A DNA stretch of 11,398 nt from NCBI GenBank assembly GCA_030592105.1, contig JAUVKE010000053.1, positions 1 to 11,398 of the forward strand. Reading direction: 5' to 3'. A program made the position numbers and the translations under genes. Below, piece after piece: positions 1 through 7,935 of the stretch; position 1 is the stretch's first letter; each line of letters opens with the position of its first letter. Under the pieces are notes generated by a model. The model was not told the DNA's origin. It saw nothing but the letters and a program-made list of their open reading frames with translations, and did no database searches. The DNA is from Desulfobacteraceae bacterium (GTDB taxonomy: Bacteria; Desulfobacterota; Desulfobacteria; Desulfobacterales; BuS5).

Positions 1-413
1 AGATTCTCCCAGAATAAAACCGTGGCAGCATTGGTTGTATTCGCCTGGGTACTTAAATGTACAGGAATTTGCGGAATAATATCCCTCGCACAAAGAAAAA
101 CACCAGGATCTGCAATAATAACCGCATCCGGAGATATCTCCGCCAGGTCATGAAGGAACTCTTTTATTCCATGTAAATCAGGATTTCTTGCAAAAACATT
201 ACAGGCAACATAAACCTTAACTCCCCTGGCGTGGGCAAAGGTTACAGCCGTCTCCAGTTCATCAATTGTAAAATTATCTGAAAGATTTCTTAAACTAAAA
301 TCTTTTCCCGCAAGATAAACAGCATCAGCACCATAATGAATTGCAATCTCGAGTTTTTCAAAATTTCCCGCAGGAGCTAAAAGTTCAACTTTATTTATTT
401 TTTTATTATCCAT
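1..413 (-). CDS. U32-family peptidase-like protein, N-terminal part (cut by window edge)
   Basis: Reading the minus strand from the ATG at 413 down to base 1 gives about 137 codons with no stop; the C-terminus lies outside the window. The protein starts MDNKKINKVELLAPAGNFEK and continues with IHYGADAVYLAG, then VTFAHARGVKVYVACNVFAR, then PDAVIIADPGVF and IPVHLSTQANTTN. The LLAPAG start, the GADAVYLAG strand and the HLSTQAN motif are hallmarks of the U32 collagenase-like family (YegQ/RlhA/TrhP type). Its characterised members mostly act in tRNA or 23S rRNA hydroxylation, not proteolysis. Which U32 branch this is cannot be told without the C-terminal cysteine region. The start is the only ATG after an in-frame TGA about 10 codons upstream. 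The Shine-Dalgarno is weak (TGGTGG about 10 bases upstream). It is divergent from the ATPase gene at 710. Confidence 0.9.
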   Translation of the reverse strand, partial: MDNKKINKVELLAPAGNFEKLEIAIHYGADAVYLAGKDFSLRNLSDNFTIDELETAVTFAHARGVKVYVACNVFARNPDLHGIKEFLHDLAEISPDAVIIADPGVFLCARDIIPQIPVHLSTQANTTNAATVLFWEN

Positions 414-430
414 ACAATCTTTGGCCACCA

Positions 431-455
431 GATGTCAGAATTACTGAAATTAGAA
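431..455 (+). repeat. Degenerate copy of the GATGTCAG/CTGAAATTAGAA repeat
   Basis: GATGTCAG followed by five bases and CTGAAATTAGAA matches the reverse complement of 2528-2554 and the two halves split around the hairpin at 9346-9353 and 9445-9456. It lies just upstream of the U32 start. The preceding TTGGCCACCAGATG (421-434) recurs in variant form at 561 and 8904. Nothing else is recognisable in the gap 414-709 apart from the hairpin repeat at 594-660. Confidence 0.5.
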
Positions 456-593
456 ATAAAACCATAGAAACTTTATTCACTCTCAAAAACTGTTATTATA
501 TCATATATCATAAACCCTGCACAATAAGGAAATCTGCAAAAACAGGGGTTGGTTTTAACTTTGGCCATCAGGTGTAAAAATTGGTATGCGTCG

Positions 594-660
594 AAATTTA
601 AAAGACTCCGGTTGTTTGAGCAGAGCGAGTTTCAGCGGTTTTTAAATTTTATTATAGCTC
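594..660 (+). repeat. Palindromic dispersed repeat (GTTTGAGC..GCGAGTTTC hairpin), copy 1
   Basis: AAATTTAAAA at 594-603 pairs with TTTTAAATTT at 640-649 around a loop containing GTTTGAGCAGAGCGAGTTTC. The right flank ATTTTATTATAGCTCAG also occurs at 9422-9438. The second copy (9354-9439) has the same loop with one or two changes, longer arms and an outer AACTGAGCTAT/ATAGCTCAGTT pair. Here the outer left arm has decayed. The repeat ends about 50 bases before the ATPase start codon, so it lies in or near that gene's promoter region. Confidence 0.75.
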
Positions 661-709
661 AGCTCCTTGTTCTTGCTTTTTCACTTACAAAGGATTATAA
701 ATTTATATT

Positions 710-2458
710 ATGATAGAATTTAATGAAAAAATACCAAATCCTGCGGAAATTGAAAAAGAGATAGGTGAGTTTTTATCAAAAAAATTTGGTGGAAATATAA
801 AAGTCATCTCTCCGTCAATTATGGCCCAGGCAGAGCCTGCCGACAAAACCGGCAAAGCTGCTGAACCACACAAACCCTTTGTTTTCAATTTAATCCCTGA
901 GGAGCTGGTGGCCTACCTTGATCAGTATATTGTGAAACAGGATATGGCAAAAGCTATTCTGGCCACAAAAATCTGTACACATTTTAATCGGGTTAAATGG
1001 ATGCAGAATGCCCCTGAAAAATCGAATAACATGGTGGGGGGAATTAAAAATAATATTTTAATGATCGGCCCCACAGGAGTCGGCAAAACATATATGATAA
1101 AACTTATCGCTAAAAAAATCGGGGTCCCCTTTGTTAAGGGTGATGCCACAAAATTTAGCGAAACCGGCTATGTTGGGGGAGATGTCGAAGATCTGATCAG
1201 GGACCTTGTAAGGGAAACAGATGATAACATTGAACTTGCCCAGTACGGTATTATCTATATTGATGAAATTGATAAAATTGCTTCCGGGAATAATTTTATT
1301 GGTGCAGATATTTCCCGCACAGGGGTTCAGCGCGCCCTTTTAAAACCCATGGAAGAGACTAATATTGACCTGAAGGTTCCCCATGACCCCATCTCCATGC
1401 TCCAGGAGATTGAAAACTTCCGCAAAACAGGAAAACGTGAAAAGCGTACAATTAACACTAAAAATATTCTTTTTATTATGAGCGGTGCTTTTAACGGGCT
1501 ATCTTCGATAACGAAAAAACGGGTAAAAAACAAGAAAATAGGTTTCGGTGCAGAAATCAAAAAAGCAGAAGAAGAAATAAATTTTTTACAGCATGTAAAA
1601 TCGGAAGATTTAGTTGAATTCGGCTTTGAATCAGAATTTGTCGGCAGGCTCCCTGTGACTGCAATTTTTGAAAAACTGACCGAACAAGACCTTTATCAGA
1701 TTCTTAAAAATCCCAACAACCCGATTATCCTTGGCAAAAAAATTGATTTTGGTTCATATGGCATAACCATAAAATTTGAAAAAGAGCTTCTTTGTCACCT
1801 TGCACAACAGGCTTTTAAAGAGAATACAGGCGCAAGGGGACTTGTGAGCACTGTTGAAAAAGCCCTTCTCCTGTTTGAAAAGAGGCTTCCGTCCCTGGAC
1901 ATTAAAAAAATTGCAGCAACCCTGACTGCTGTACAGCACCCTGAAGATACCCTTGCAAATATTGAGAGGGGGGATGACCCATCAAGCGTTGATGCAACTT
2001 TTCAGAATCTTGTCCATTATGAAAAAAAAGCGGTAAAAGAATATATTGAAGCAAACAGAAAAATGTTTTTAAAAAAATATGATATCCCCTTAACCCCAAC
2101 GCAAATCAATAATATCGCCTCTTATTATACAAGGCAGATAACCGATGTGGACAACGCTGTGAAGCAGGTAAAGGAATTTTACGACGATGCAAAAAAAATA
2201 GAACTATCTTTTCTAAGCTCCCATAATATCAATATTATTCTTGAAGAAGATGCCATTGATTACCTTGTGCAACAAGTTGTTAACTCTTGTGCAACATCCG
2301 AGGAACTGTTAGATAAAATTACCATCGATTTTAAACGCGGGCTCATGCTTATTCGTGATAAAACCGAAAAAAATCTATTTTTTATCACAAAAGATGCCAT
2401 ACTTCTCCCTGATGATTTTATCAGCGGGCTTATTAAAAAAGAGATGAAAAATATTTAA
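710..2458 (+). CDS. ClpX-like AAA+ unfoldase lacking the zinc finger, with C-terminal extension
   Basis: This 582-residue protein has a ClpX-type AAA+ core: Walker A GPTGVGKT (120-127), pore loop GYVG (153-156), Walker B IIYIDEID (181-188), sensor-1 region ILFIMSGAF, arginine finger in VGRLPV (311-316) and sensor 2 GARG (374-377). An IGFG sequence at 277-280 sits where ClpX carries the loop that docks on ClpP, so partnership with ClpP is plausible but inferred. The N-terminal four-cysteine zinc domain of ClpX is absent; residues 1-55 are an unrelated acidic/polar stretch. The RKH-loop region is replaced by a longer charged segment (about 222-248). Residues about 400-582 form an extension I do not recognise, longer than the tail of a normal ClpX of about 420 residues. 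HslU is less likely because the GYVG loop, IGF loop and GRLPV match ClpX. AGGA at 691-694 is distant (15 bases); TTGCTT-N17-TATAAA (673-701) would give an almost leaderless message. Confidence 0.88.
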   Translation: MIEFNEKIPNPAEIEKEIGEFLSKKFGGNIKVISPSIMAQAEPADKTGKAAEPHKPFVFNLIPEELVAYLDQYIVKQDMAKAILATKICTHFNRVKWMQNAPEKSNNMVGGIKNNILMIGPTGVGKTYMIKLIAKKIGVPFVKGDATKFSETGYVGGDVEDLIRDLVRETDDNIELAQYGIIYIDEIDKIASGNNFIGADISRTGVQRALLKPMEETNIDLKVPHDPISMLQEIENFRKTGKREKRTINTKNILFIMSGAFNGLSSITKKRVKNKKIGFGAEIKKAEEEINFLQHVKSEDLVEFGFESEFVGRLPVTAIFEKLTEQDLYQILKNPNNPIILGKKIDFGSYGITIKFEKELLCHLAQQAFKENTGARGLVSTVEKALLLFEKRLPSLDIKKIAATLTAVQHPEDTLANIERGDDPSSVDATFQNLVHYEKKAVKEYIEANRKMFLKKYDIPLTPTQINNIASYYTRQITDVDNAVKQVKEFYDDAKKIELSFLSSHNINIILEEDAIDYLVQQVVNSCATSEELLDKITIDFKRGLMLIRDKTEKNLFFITKDAILLPDDFISGLIKKEMKNI

Positions 2459-2464
2459 TTTTCC

Positions 2465-2495
2465 CTGATTCTCATATATTCTGATTCTCATATAT
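2465..2495 (+). repeat. Short tandem repeat, two 15-bp units
   Basis: CTGATTCTCATATAT occurs at 2465-2479 and again at 2481-2495, a perfect 15-bp duplication with a 16-bp period. It lies between the ATPase stop codon and the dispersed repeat upstream of hemB. No function is evident. Confidence 0.85.
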
Positions 2496-2554
2496 ATAGG
2501 CCGTCACATAAATATTTTCAGGTTTGGTTCTAATTTCAGCAGTAAACTGACATC
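2495..2554 (-). repeat. Dispersed repeat, inverted copy without the hairpin insert
   Basis: Read on the minus strand this is GATGTCAG, TTTACTG, CTGAAATTAGAACC and then a TGAAAATATTTATGTGACGG end followed by CCTATA. The same order occurs at 9346-9489, where the palindrome at 9354-9439 separates GATGTCAG from CTGAAATTAG. This copy therefore looks like an unoccupied version of the site. Its CCGTCACATAAATA end also matches the terminal inverted repeats of the element at 9052-9309. It occupies most of the hemB upstream region, so the hemB promoter may lie within it. Confidence 0.7.
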
Positions 2555-2577
2555 TATAGATTTCCAAAAGGATATAA

Positions 2578-3555
2578 ATGCTATTCCCATACTACAGGCC
2601 CAGGCGTTTGCGTCAGAATAAAGAATTTCGCAGAATGATACGTGAAACAGTGCTCACCACAGACGACCTCATCGCTCCCCTTTTTACCATATCCGGAAAA
2701 AATATAAAAAATCCAATCCAGTCAATGCCGGGGCATTACCAACTATCAGTGGACAACCTTGTTCAAGAGGCAAAAAAAATTTATAACCTGGGAATTCCAG
2801 CGATTGTACTTTTTGGAATCCCTGAAAAAAAAGACCCCCTGGGTACTCAGGCATATGCAAAAAATGGTGTTGTTCAAAAGGGGATAAATGCTATTAAAAA
2901 CAAATTTCCAGGCATTATTGTTATAACCGATGTCTGTTTATGTCAGTATACTGATCACGGCCACTGCGGGTTTGTGGAAGGAAATACCATAAATAATGAT
3001 GCCACCCTGGATCTTCTTGCAAAAGCAGCCCTTTCCCACGCAGAGGCTGGAGCAGACATGGTGGCACCATCCGACATGATGGACGGCCGCGTGTCAGAGA
3101 TAAGGGAAGCACTGGACGAAAACGGGTTTACAAATCTTCCCATAATGTCCTATTCAGCCAAGTACTGTTCTGCTTTTTACGGACCTTTTCGCCATGCTGC
3201 AGATTCTGCCCCTAAATTCGGAGACAGAAGAACCTATCAAATGGATCCTGCAAATAGTCTGGAAGCAATACGGGAAGCAGCCATGGATGTGGAAGAAGGG
3301 GCAGATATCATAATGATCAAACCGGCTCTTTCCTATCTTGATATTATAAGCCGCCTAAGGGACGAAATTGACCTTCCCCTGGCCGCATATAATGTCAGCG
3401 GAGAGTACGCCATGGTCAAAGCTGCCGCTGAAAAAGGATGGATTGACGGCAAAAAAGTCATGATGGAGACCTTAATTTCAATAAAAAGAGCCGGCGCCGA
3501 TATGATACTGACCTATTTTGCAATTGAAGCGGCAATGGAACTTAAAAAAGGGTAA
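2578..3555 (+). CDS. hemB: Delta-aminolevulinic acid dehydratase (porphobilinogen synthase)
   Basis: HemB condenses two 5-aminolevulinate molecules to porphobilinogen in the cytoplasm, the first common step of tetrapyrrole (haem, sirohaem, corrinoid) synthesis. The 325-residue length is normal for the family. The two active-site lysines are visible: K195 in [15 protein letters not shown] and K248 in [12 protein letters not shown]. The cysteine cluster [14 protein letters not shown] supplies C120, C122 and C130, which indicates the zinc-dependent type; Mg-only enzymes have Asp/Ala here. The C-terminal [20 protein letters not shown] block is also typical. AAAAGGAT ends five bases before the ATG and fixes the start. 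The cyclase gene begins 17-60 bases downstream on the same strand with no terminator between them, so cotranscription is likely, though a functional link is unclear. This is a confident assignment. Confidence 0.98.
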   Translation: MLFPYYRPRRLRQNKEFRRMIRETVLTTDDLIAPLFTISGKNIKNPIQSMPGHYQLSVDNLVQEAKKIYNLGIPAIVLFGIPEKKDPLGTQAYAKNGVVQKGINAIKNKFPGIIVITDVCLCQYTDHGHCGFVEGNTINNDATLDLLAKAALSHAEAGADMVAPSDMMDGRVSEIREALDENGFTNLPIMSYSAKYCSAFYGPFRHAADSAPKFGDRRTYQMDPANSLEAIREAAMDVEEGADIIMIKPALSYLDIISRLRDEIDLPLAAYNVSGEYAMVKAAAEKGWIDGKKVMMETLISIKRAGADMILTYFAIEAAMELKKG

Positions 3556-3614
3556 CTATACGTGCTGATTTTTTGATATCATTAAAAGGTACCTTAAAAA
3601 TAAACACGAAAATT

Positions 3615-5273
3615 ATGATTTCTTTAATAAAGAGATTATTTAAAAAACAAAAGCGCGATTACAATATTATTCTTGGTCAGCTCCTAAAAGAAAAAGGACT
3701 AATCACACAGGAGCAACTTCAAAAAACCCTTAGAATTCAACGGGAAAGGTTCCTTGAGCAGGGAAAAATTTTCAGAGTAGGCCAGATAATTGTTGAACTT
3801 GGTTTTATATCTGAAGAGAATCTTTTAAGGGCCATAAATGACCACTATAATATTTCAACAAACTCCCTTACCAAAGATAATATCCGCAAACTAGTAAATG
3901 AAAAGCGGATCTTTTTTTTTAAAAAACCTGGTTCTCCAAAAATTCCAATATGGCTAAAACTTTCCCTGGCAAGCATAATTGTGATTATTCCAACTGTTAT
4001 TTCAGGCAGTTACATTATGCTAACCCGGGAAAAAACGCGGCTCTACAATCATGCAATCGAAATATCCAAAATAAACCTTCAACACCTTGCAAAATCATGC
4101 AGTATCCCCCTTTATCAAAATAAAATCCATTTATTAAACTCCCTTGCTAAAGAAACATTTTCCATAAAAGGGCTCTTATATGTATCGATTGTGGATAAAA
4201 ATAATATAATAAAAGGACGTTCCAACCCGGAAGAGACAGAGACATCTTTTATAAAGTATGATGGATATACCCCTTTTTCATATTCTGTTAACTTAAAAGG
4301 GGATATTTTAAACATGAGCCTTCCTGTACTTTTTAGAAACAGATACATCGGAAATGTTCACATCTGTTTATCCACACATCGTATAGACGTGATAAACAAC
4401 GCAGAAAAAAAATCAATTTTTCTTCTGGGAATTTTAGCTATATTTACAGGAATTATATTATCGGTTTTAATGGGAATCCGTTTTTCCCGCCCCATTTCAA
4501 AATTAGTCGAAGCAACAGAAAAGATCAGTGACGGAAATTACAAATTACGGATAGATTTAAATAGAAAGGATGAATTCGGAAACCTTGCCAGAGCGTTTAA
4601 CCGGATGAGTGACGATTTAAGAAAAAAAGAACTTATGCAGAAATCATTCGGCAAATACGTAGGACCCGAGGTTCTTGAAATGATTCTTGCCAACCCCGGG
4701 ACTTCATGGCTTAAAGGTTGTAAAAATGAAGCTACGATAATTTTTGTCGATATCAGAGGTTTCACATCCTATTCCGCCGCAAGAAAAACAGAAAAAATAG
4801 TGGAAGGTGTAAACAAATTTCTTGAAATTGTTTCCACAGTAATAAGAAACCATGAAGGTTATGTTGATAAATTTATCGGAGACGCGGTTTTGGCTGTGTT
4901 CGGTGTCCCTGTTTTTCATAAAAACCATTTACACCGAGCTTTGGCCGCTGCTGTTGATATTCAAAAAAAACTTATCAAAGCAAGCCGGATAAAAAAAGAG
5001 TATGAACTCTTGGCTTCCGTCGGAATAGGAATGGATACAGGGATTGTTATTTCAGGAAATATAGGTTCCCAGATTAAAATGGAATATACAGTAATAGGCG
5101 ACTGCGTAAACCATGCTTCACACCTTAATGGACTGGCTGGCCCGGGAGAGATTGTTGTCAGCAAAAAAATCAAAGAACAGCTTCCTGATTCCCTTACTGC
5201 CAAAGCACTTCCACCCATGAAAATAAAAGGAAAACCAGCAAGTGTAGAAACATTCAAGATTCACGAAATTTAA
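3615..5273 (+). CDS. Membrane-bound class III adenylate/guanylate cyclase with MshEN-like and HAMP domains
   Basis: From the ATG at 3615 (552 residues): residues about 16-80 resemble an MshEN/GspE N-terminal domain with two leucine-glycine repeats (ILGQLLKEKGLITQEQL, then RVGQIIVELGFISEENL). TM1 is about 112-135, a periplasmic sensor about 136-264, TM2 about 266-289, HAMP about 289-342, and the class III cyclase domain about 371-552. In the catalytic domain, metal ligands D379 (FVDIRGFT) and D423 (IGDAVLAVFG) are present, as is the purine-reading pair K419/T492, which suits ATP and a class IIIb-like enzyme. N499 is present but the expected transition-state Arg is His503 (VNHASHLNG). The product is probably cAMP if the enzyme is active. 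A TTG start at 3573 would add 14 residues. Neither start has a convincing Shine-Dalgarno; I prefer the ATG. Confidence 0.9.
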   Translation: MISLIKRLFKKQKRDYNIILGQLLKEKGLITQEQLQKTLRIQRERFLEQGKIFRVGQIIVELGFISEENLLRAINDHYNISTNSLTKDNIRKLVNEKRIFFFKKPGSPKIPIWLKLSLASIIVIIPTVISGSYIMLTREKTRLYNHAIEISKINLQHLAKSCSIPLYQNKIHLLNSLAKETFSIKGLLYVSIVDKNNIIKGRSNPEETETSFIKYDGYTPFSYSVNLKGDILNMSLPVLFRNRYIGNVHICLSTHRIDVINNAEKKSIFLLGILAIFTGIILSVLMGIRFSRPISKLVEATEKISDGNYKLRIDLNRKDEFGNLARAFNRMSDDLRKKELMQKSFGKYVGPEVLEMILANPGTSWLKGCKNEATIIFVDIRGFTSYSAARKTEKIVEGVNKFLEIVSTVIRNHEGYVDKFIGDAVLAVFGVPVFHKNHLHRALAAAVDIQKKLIKASRIKKEYELLASVGIGMDTGIVISGNIGSQIKMEYTVIGDCVNHASHLNGLAGPGEIVVSKKIKEQLPDSLTAKALPPMKIKGKPASVETFKIHEI

Positions 5274-5321
5274 AGAACAAAAACTTAATTTAGATAGAGA
5301 TATAACTAATTTCACAAGACT

Positions 5322-6257
5322 TTATACCTGCAGCAGAGCTTCAGCCTTTTTAACGTCCCTCCCAATCTGCTGCGCAAGTTCATTGACTGAGGAAAACTTT
5401 TTTTCATCCCTTATCCGTTTAACAAAATTAACCTTGATCGGCTGATCATACATATCGCCATTAAAGTTTAATATATGAACTTCAACTGTAAATATATGAT
5501 CATCAAAAGTTGGGCTGTATCCTATATTAGCAACCCCCTGCAACAAATCACCCCCATACTCCACCTTAACCGCATAGACCCCTCTCTTGGGGCTCAGTTC
5601 ATCCTTTAATTCTATATTTGCAGTGGGAAAACCAAGGAGCTTCCCCCCCCGGTCACGTCCTCTTTTAACCATACCTCTTATCTGATAATAGCGGCCAAGG
5701 AGTTTTTGGGCATTTTCCAGATCACCAGCCTTTACAAGTCTGCGTATCCTTGTGCTGCTGATTCTGTAGGGGCTGTTAACAGTAGCCTCTATCCAGTTTT
5801 TGACAATAACCTCAAAGCCGTGAACAGGAGCATATTGATTCAATAATTCAATATTACCCTGACGGTTTTTCCCAAAAGTATAATCTTTACCAATTACAAT
5901 CGCTTTCGTTCCAATACGATCCACCAGAATATCTTCAATAAAGTTGACAGCTGGCAAAGAAGCAAACTCCAGGGTAAAAGGAAGGCAAATAAGGAAATCA
6001 ATCCCGGTTGCTTCAATAAGTTCAACCTTCTGTTCATATAAAGTGATCAAAGGGAAATGATTGCTCTCCTTTAGTACTCGCATGGGATGGGGTTCAAATG
6101 TTAAGACAACAGAGGTACCATGGATGGAATCAGCTTTTTCAATAACTTCATGAAAAAGGGCCTGGTGCCCTACGTGAACACCATCAAAATTTCCAATAGT
6201 GATTACCGGATTAACAAACTGCTCTTTTATATCTTCTATATTATTAATAAGTTGCAT
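5322..6257 (-). CDS. ribF: Bifunctional riboflavin kinase / FAD synthetase
   Basis: RibF phosphorylates riboflavin to FMN and adenylates FMN to FAD in the cytoplasm. The 311-residue length is standard. The N-terminal nucleotidyltransferase carries ITIGNFDGVHVGHQ (HxGH at 28-31), TFEPHP (53-58) and the ISSTRIR signature (166-172). The C-terminal flavokinase begins near 190 with YYQIRGMVKRGRDRGGKLLGFPTANI (the PTAN motif at 211-214) and continues through GVYAV and GYSPTF to the VNFVKRIRDEKKF block. The ATG at 6257 has no strong Shine-Dalgarno. A TTGTCA-N17-TAAGAT promoter-like pair ends seven bases upstream, so a nearly leaderless message is possible. The gene converges on the cyclase, with 48 bases between them and no obvious hairpin terminator. 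Flavins feed MetF and other flavoenzymes. Confidence 0.97.
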   Translation of the reverse strand: MQLINNIEDIKEQFVNPVITIGNFDGVHVGHQALFHEVIEKADSIHGTSVVLTFEPHPMRVLKESNHFPLITLYEQKVELIEATGIDFLICLPFTLEFASLPAVNFIEDILVDRIGTKAIVIGKDYTFGKNRQGNIELLNQYAPVHGFEVIVKNWIEATVNSPYRISSTRIRRLVKAGDLENAQKLLGRYYQIRGMVKRGRDRGGKLLGFPTANIELKDELSPKRGVYAVKVEYGGDLLQGVANIGYSPTFDDHIFTVEVHILNFNGDMYDQPIKVNFVKRIRDEKKFSSVNELAQQIGRDVKKAEALLQV

Positions 6258-6264
6258 TTAATTT

Positions 6265-6293
6265 ATCTTAAAAAGTTTAATTAGGCTTGACAA
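6265..6293 (-). promoter_or_regulatory. Possible ribF sigma-70 promoter
   Basis: On the minus strand TTGTCA (6293-6288) is followed by 17 bases and TAAGAT (6270-6265). Its -35 box overlaps that of the divergent tRNA promoter. The predicted transcript start would lie within a base or two of the ribF ATG, implying a very short or absent leader. Prediction from sequence only. Confidence 0.35.
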
Positions 6294-6314
6294 AAAAAAA
6301 TATTATTATATATT
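6287..6314 (+). promoter_or_regulatory. Sigma-70 promoter for tRNA-Leu
   Basis: A perfect TTGACA (6287-6292), a 16-base A/T-rich spacer and TATATT (6309-6314) lie about 43 bases before the mature tRNA 5' end. This spacing suits a short 5' leader removed by RNase P. The A-run in the spacer resembles the strong promoters typical of stable RNA genes. Confidence 0.6.
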
Positions 6315-6356
6315 TATACGACTTTACGGATAATATCAATATATTTTCTTTCATGT

Positions 6357-6443
6357 GCCGAAGTGGCGGAACTGGTAGACGCGCTAGGTTCAGGGTCTAG
6401 TGAAATTATTTTCGTGGGAGTTCGAGTCTCCCCTTCGGCACCA
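6357..6443 (+). tRNA. tRNA-Leu (anticodon CAG)
   Basis: A class II tRNA of 87 bases with encoded CCA. The acceptor arm GCCGAAG (6357-6363) pairs with CTTCGGC (6433-6439), followed by discriminator A and CCA. The D-arm has the GGCGGAACTGGTAGACGC pattern typical of tRNA-Leu. The anticodon loop TTCAGGG places CAG at 6391-6393, decoding CUG. The stem CTAGG/TCTAG includes one G-U pair. A long variable arm (around GTGAAATTATTTTCGT) and the T-arm GGGAG-TTCGAGT-CTCCC complete the cloverleaf. A run of seven T (6447-6453) directly after the gene may help stop transcription. Confidence 0.97.
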
Positions 6444-6720
6444 GTCTTTTTTTAGATTTCATAATTTATTTGGATCTATCCCCTTCTAATCCTGCTCAAT
6501 TTCAGAGCATTAAATTTTATAAAAAAATGATGAATGATGAATTAAGGAATTCTACTAATTTATAGAATGTCATTAACCGCTATCTCATTTTCATATTTTG
6601 TTGTGCCCGACAGGGTATGCTGGTTATATAAAAAATACAAAATAAAGAAAACGTTTATTCAAATTAACCTGAGCATGATTTAAACCATAATAAATTATTC
6701 TTTAACCTGAAGGAGAAAAA

Positions 6721-7935
6721 ATGAGGTTTAGCAAACCAGCTATTCTATTATCTGTTTTCATTGCATTTTTCTGCACAGGCCTTACCATGGCTTTTGCAGG
6801 TGAAAGCCTGACGGATGCCATAAAAAACGGCAAAACAAGTGGTGAAGTAAAGCTCTGGTACCAGACAAATGATCATGATGGCAATAGTGAAGATATATTC
6901 GAAAAAGAAAATACCTTTTTTGATGCCGGCGTAAAACTTGGTTATGTTACCGATTTTTTTTACGGATTCAAAGCAGGAACCACATTTTATGCCCTTGATG
7001 ACTTAAATGCATATGGCCATTTTGCCGATAAAAGCATACATGGTGTTCCTGAAAATGAAACCAGATCGTGGCTTGGGGAAGCCTATCTTTCCTATAAATT
7101 ATGCAACACCACAGCCAAAGTCGGAAGGCAGAATATTAAATCCCCCCTTATAAACAGTGATGAATGGGCTCTGTGGCCGGTAAATTTTGAGGCCTATATG
7201 CTCGAGAATAAAGATATCAAAGAGACAACAATCACAATCGGTTATGTAACAGATGAAAGACGACTGAAAAACGAAAGATTTGAAAACATAGCCGAAGATG
7301 GAATTGTTATGATAAGTGCTGTTAACAAATCTATTTCCAATACTAAATTATCAGCTTATTATTATTATGTTGATGACCACCATAATAAAACAGGAGTCTA
7401 CCTTGATACAAACACCAAAATTTCCATGTTTAATCTTGCTGCCCAGTATATTATCATCGACCCTGATGAATCGGGCTTAGATAAAACACAGGCTTTTGGC
7501 GGAAAAATATCAGCAGACTTGGGACTCTTTGAACTGACTGCAGCAGCATGCACCACTGACAGTGGCACAGAAAGAATAGCTAAATTATCCGACAACGGCA
7601 TAAAGACTCCCCTTTACACAGCAACCCTTTCAGGTGATGGCGATATAGCAGGGGCCACAGATACAGATTCCTTTAAAGGTGTTGTGGCTGTTAAGCCGTT
7701 AAAGGGGCTCAAAATAACCGCAAGTTATGCCCATTATCATCACGGCGACAAAACAACGGCCATGGCTCATAAAAATTCAGAATCTTTTGAATTAATGACA
7801 AAATACTCTGTAAATAATAACCTCACCCTTTTTGGTTCATATATAAATTCAGACCATTATAGTGGCGCATGGACAAATGATGATCCCCATAAAAACCTTA
7901 ATACCATACGTTGCTGGGCAAAATATGCATTCTAG
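6721..7935 (+). CDS. Outer-membrane beta-barrel porin, Opr-like
   Basis: A 404-residue exported protein. The N-terminus has a Sec signal peptide: basic start MRFSK, hydrophobic core to about residue 23 and probable cleavage after AFA (24-26). The mature part begins GESLTDAIKNGKTSGEVKLWYQTND, a start seen in Opr/OprD-like porins of sulfur-metabolising proteobacteria. Alternating short strands (AGVKLGYVTDFFYGFKAG, WLGEAYLSYKL, AKVGRQNI, LSAYYYYVDD) and a C-terminal strand ending CWAKYAF, with the terminal Phe required by the BAM machinery, support an outer-membrane barrel. The substrate cannot be deduced. AAGGAG lies immediately before the ATG. TTGTGC-N17-TTATAT at 6601-6629 is a weak promoter candidate. 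The NosL-cytochrome gene follows after 81 bases, perhaps as one transcript. The gap 6444-6720 holds nothing else I recognise. Confidence 0.85.
   Translation: MRFSKPAILLSVFIAFFCTGLTMAFAGESLTDAIKNGKTSGEVKLWYQTNDHDGNSEDIFEKENTFFDAGVKLGYVTDFFYGFKAGTTFYALDDLNAYGHFADKSIHGVPENETRSWLGEAYLSYKLCNTTAKVGRQNIKSPLINSDEWALWPVNFEAYMLENKDIKETTITIGYVTDERRLKNERFENIAEDGIVMISAVNKSISNTKLSAYYYYVDDHHNKTGVYLDTNTKISMFNLAAQYIIIDPDESGLDKTQAFGGKISADLGLFELTAAACTTDSGTERIAKLSDNGIKTPLYTATLSGDGDIAGATDTDSFKGVVAVKPLKGLKITASYAHYHHGDKTTAMAHKNSESFELMTKYSVNNNLTLFGSYINSDHYSGAWTNDDPHKNLNTIRCWAKYAF

Noticed and set aside
341..577. 78-codon plus-strand frame near the U32 gene start
   Set aside because: It overlaps the recognised minus-strand U32 coding sequence and then AT-rich repeat DNA; it has no family resemblance or ribosome-binding site.
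710..2458. Reading the ATPase as HslU or as the canonical ClpX
   Set aside because: The GYVG, IGF and GRLPV motifs point to the ClpX branch and not HslU. The missing zinc finger and the long C-terminal extension argue against calling it canonical clpX.
3573..3614. TTG at 3573 as the cyclase start
   Set aside because: It would add 14 residues without a usable Shine-Dalgarno, and the ATG at 3615 begins a typical basic N-terminus. The choice is not certain.
4961..5257. 98-codon minus-strand frame opposite the cyclase domain
   Set aside because: It is antisense to strongly conserved cyclase motifs, with no plausible start signal.
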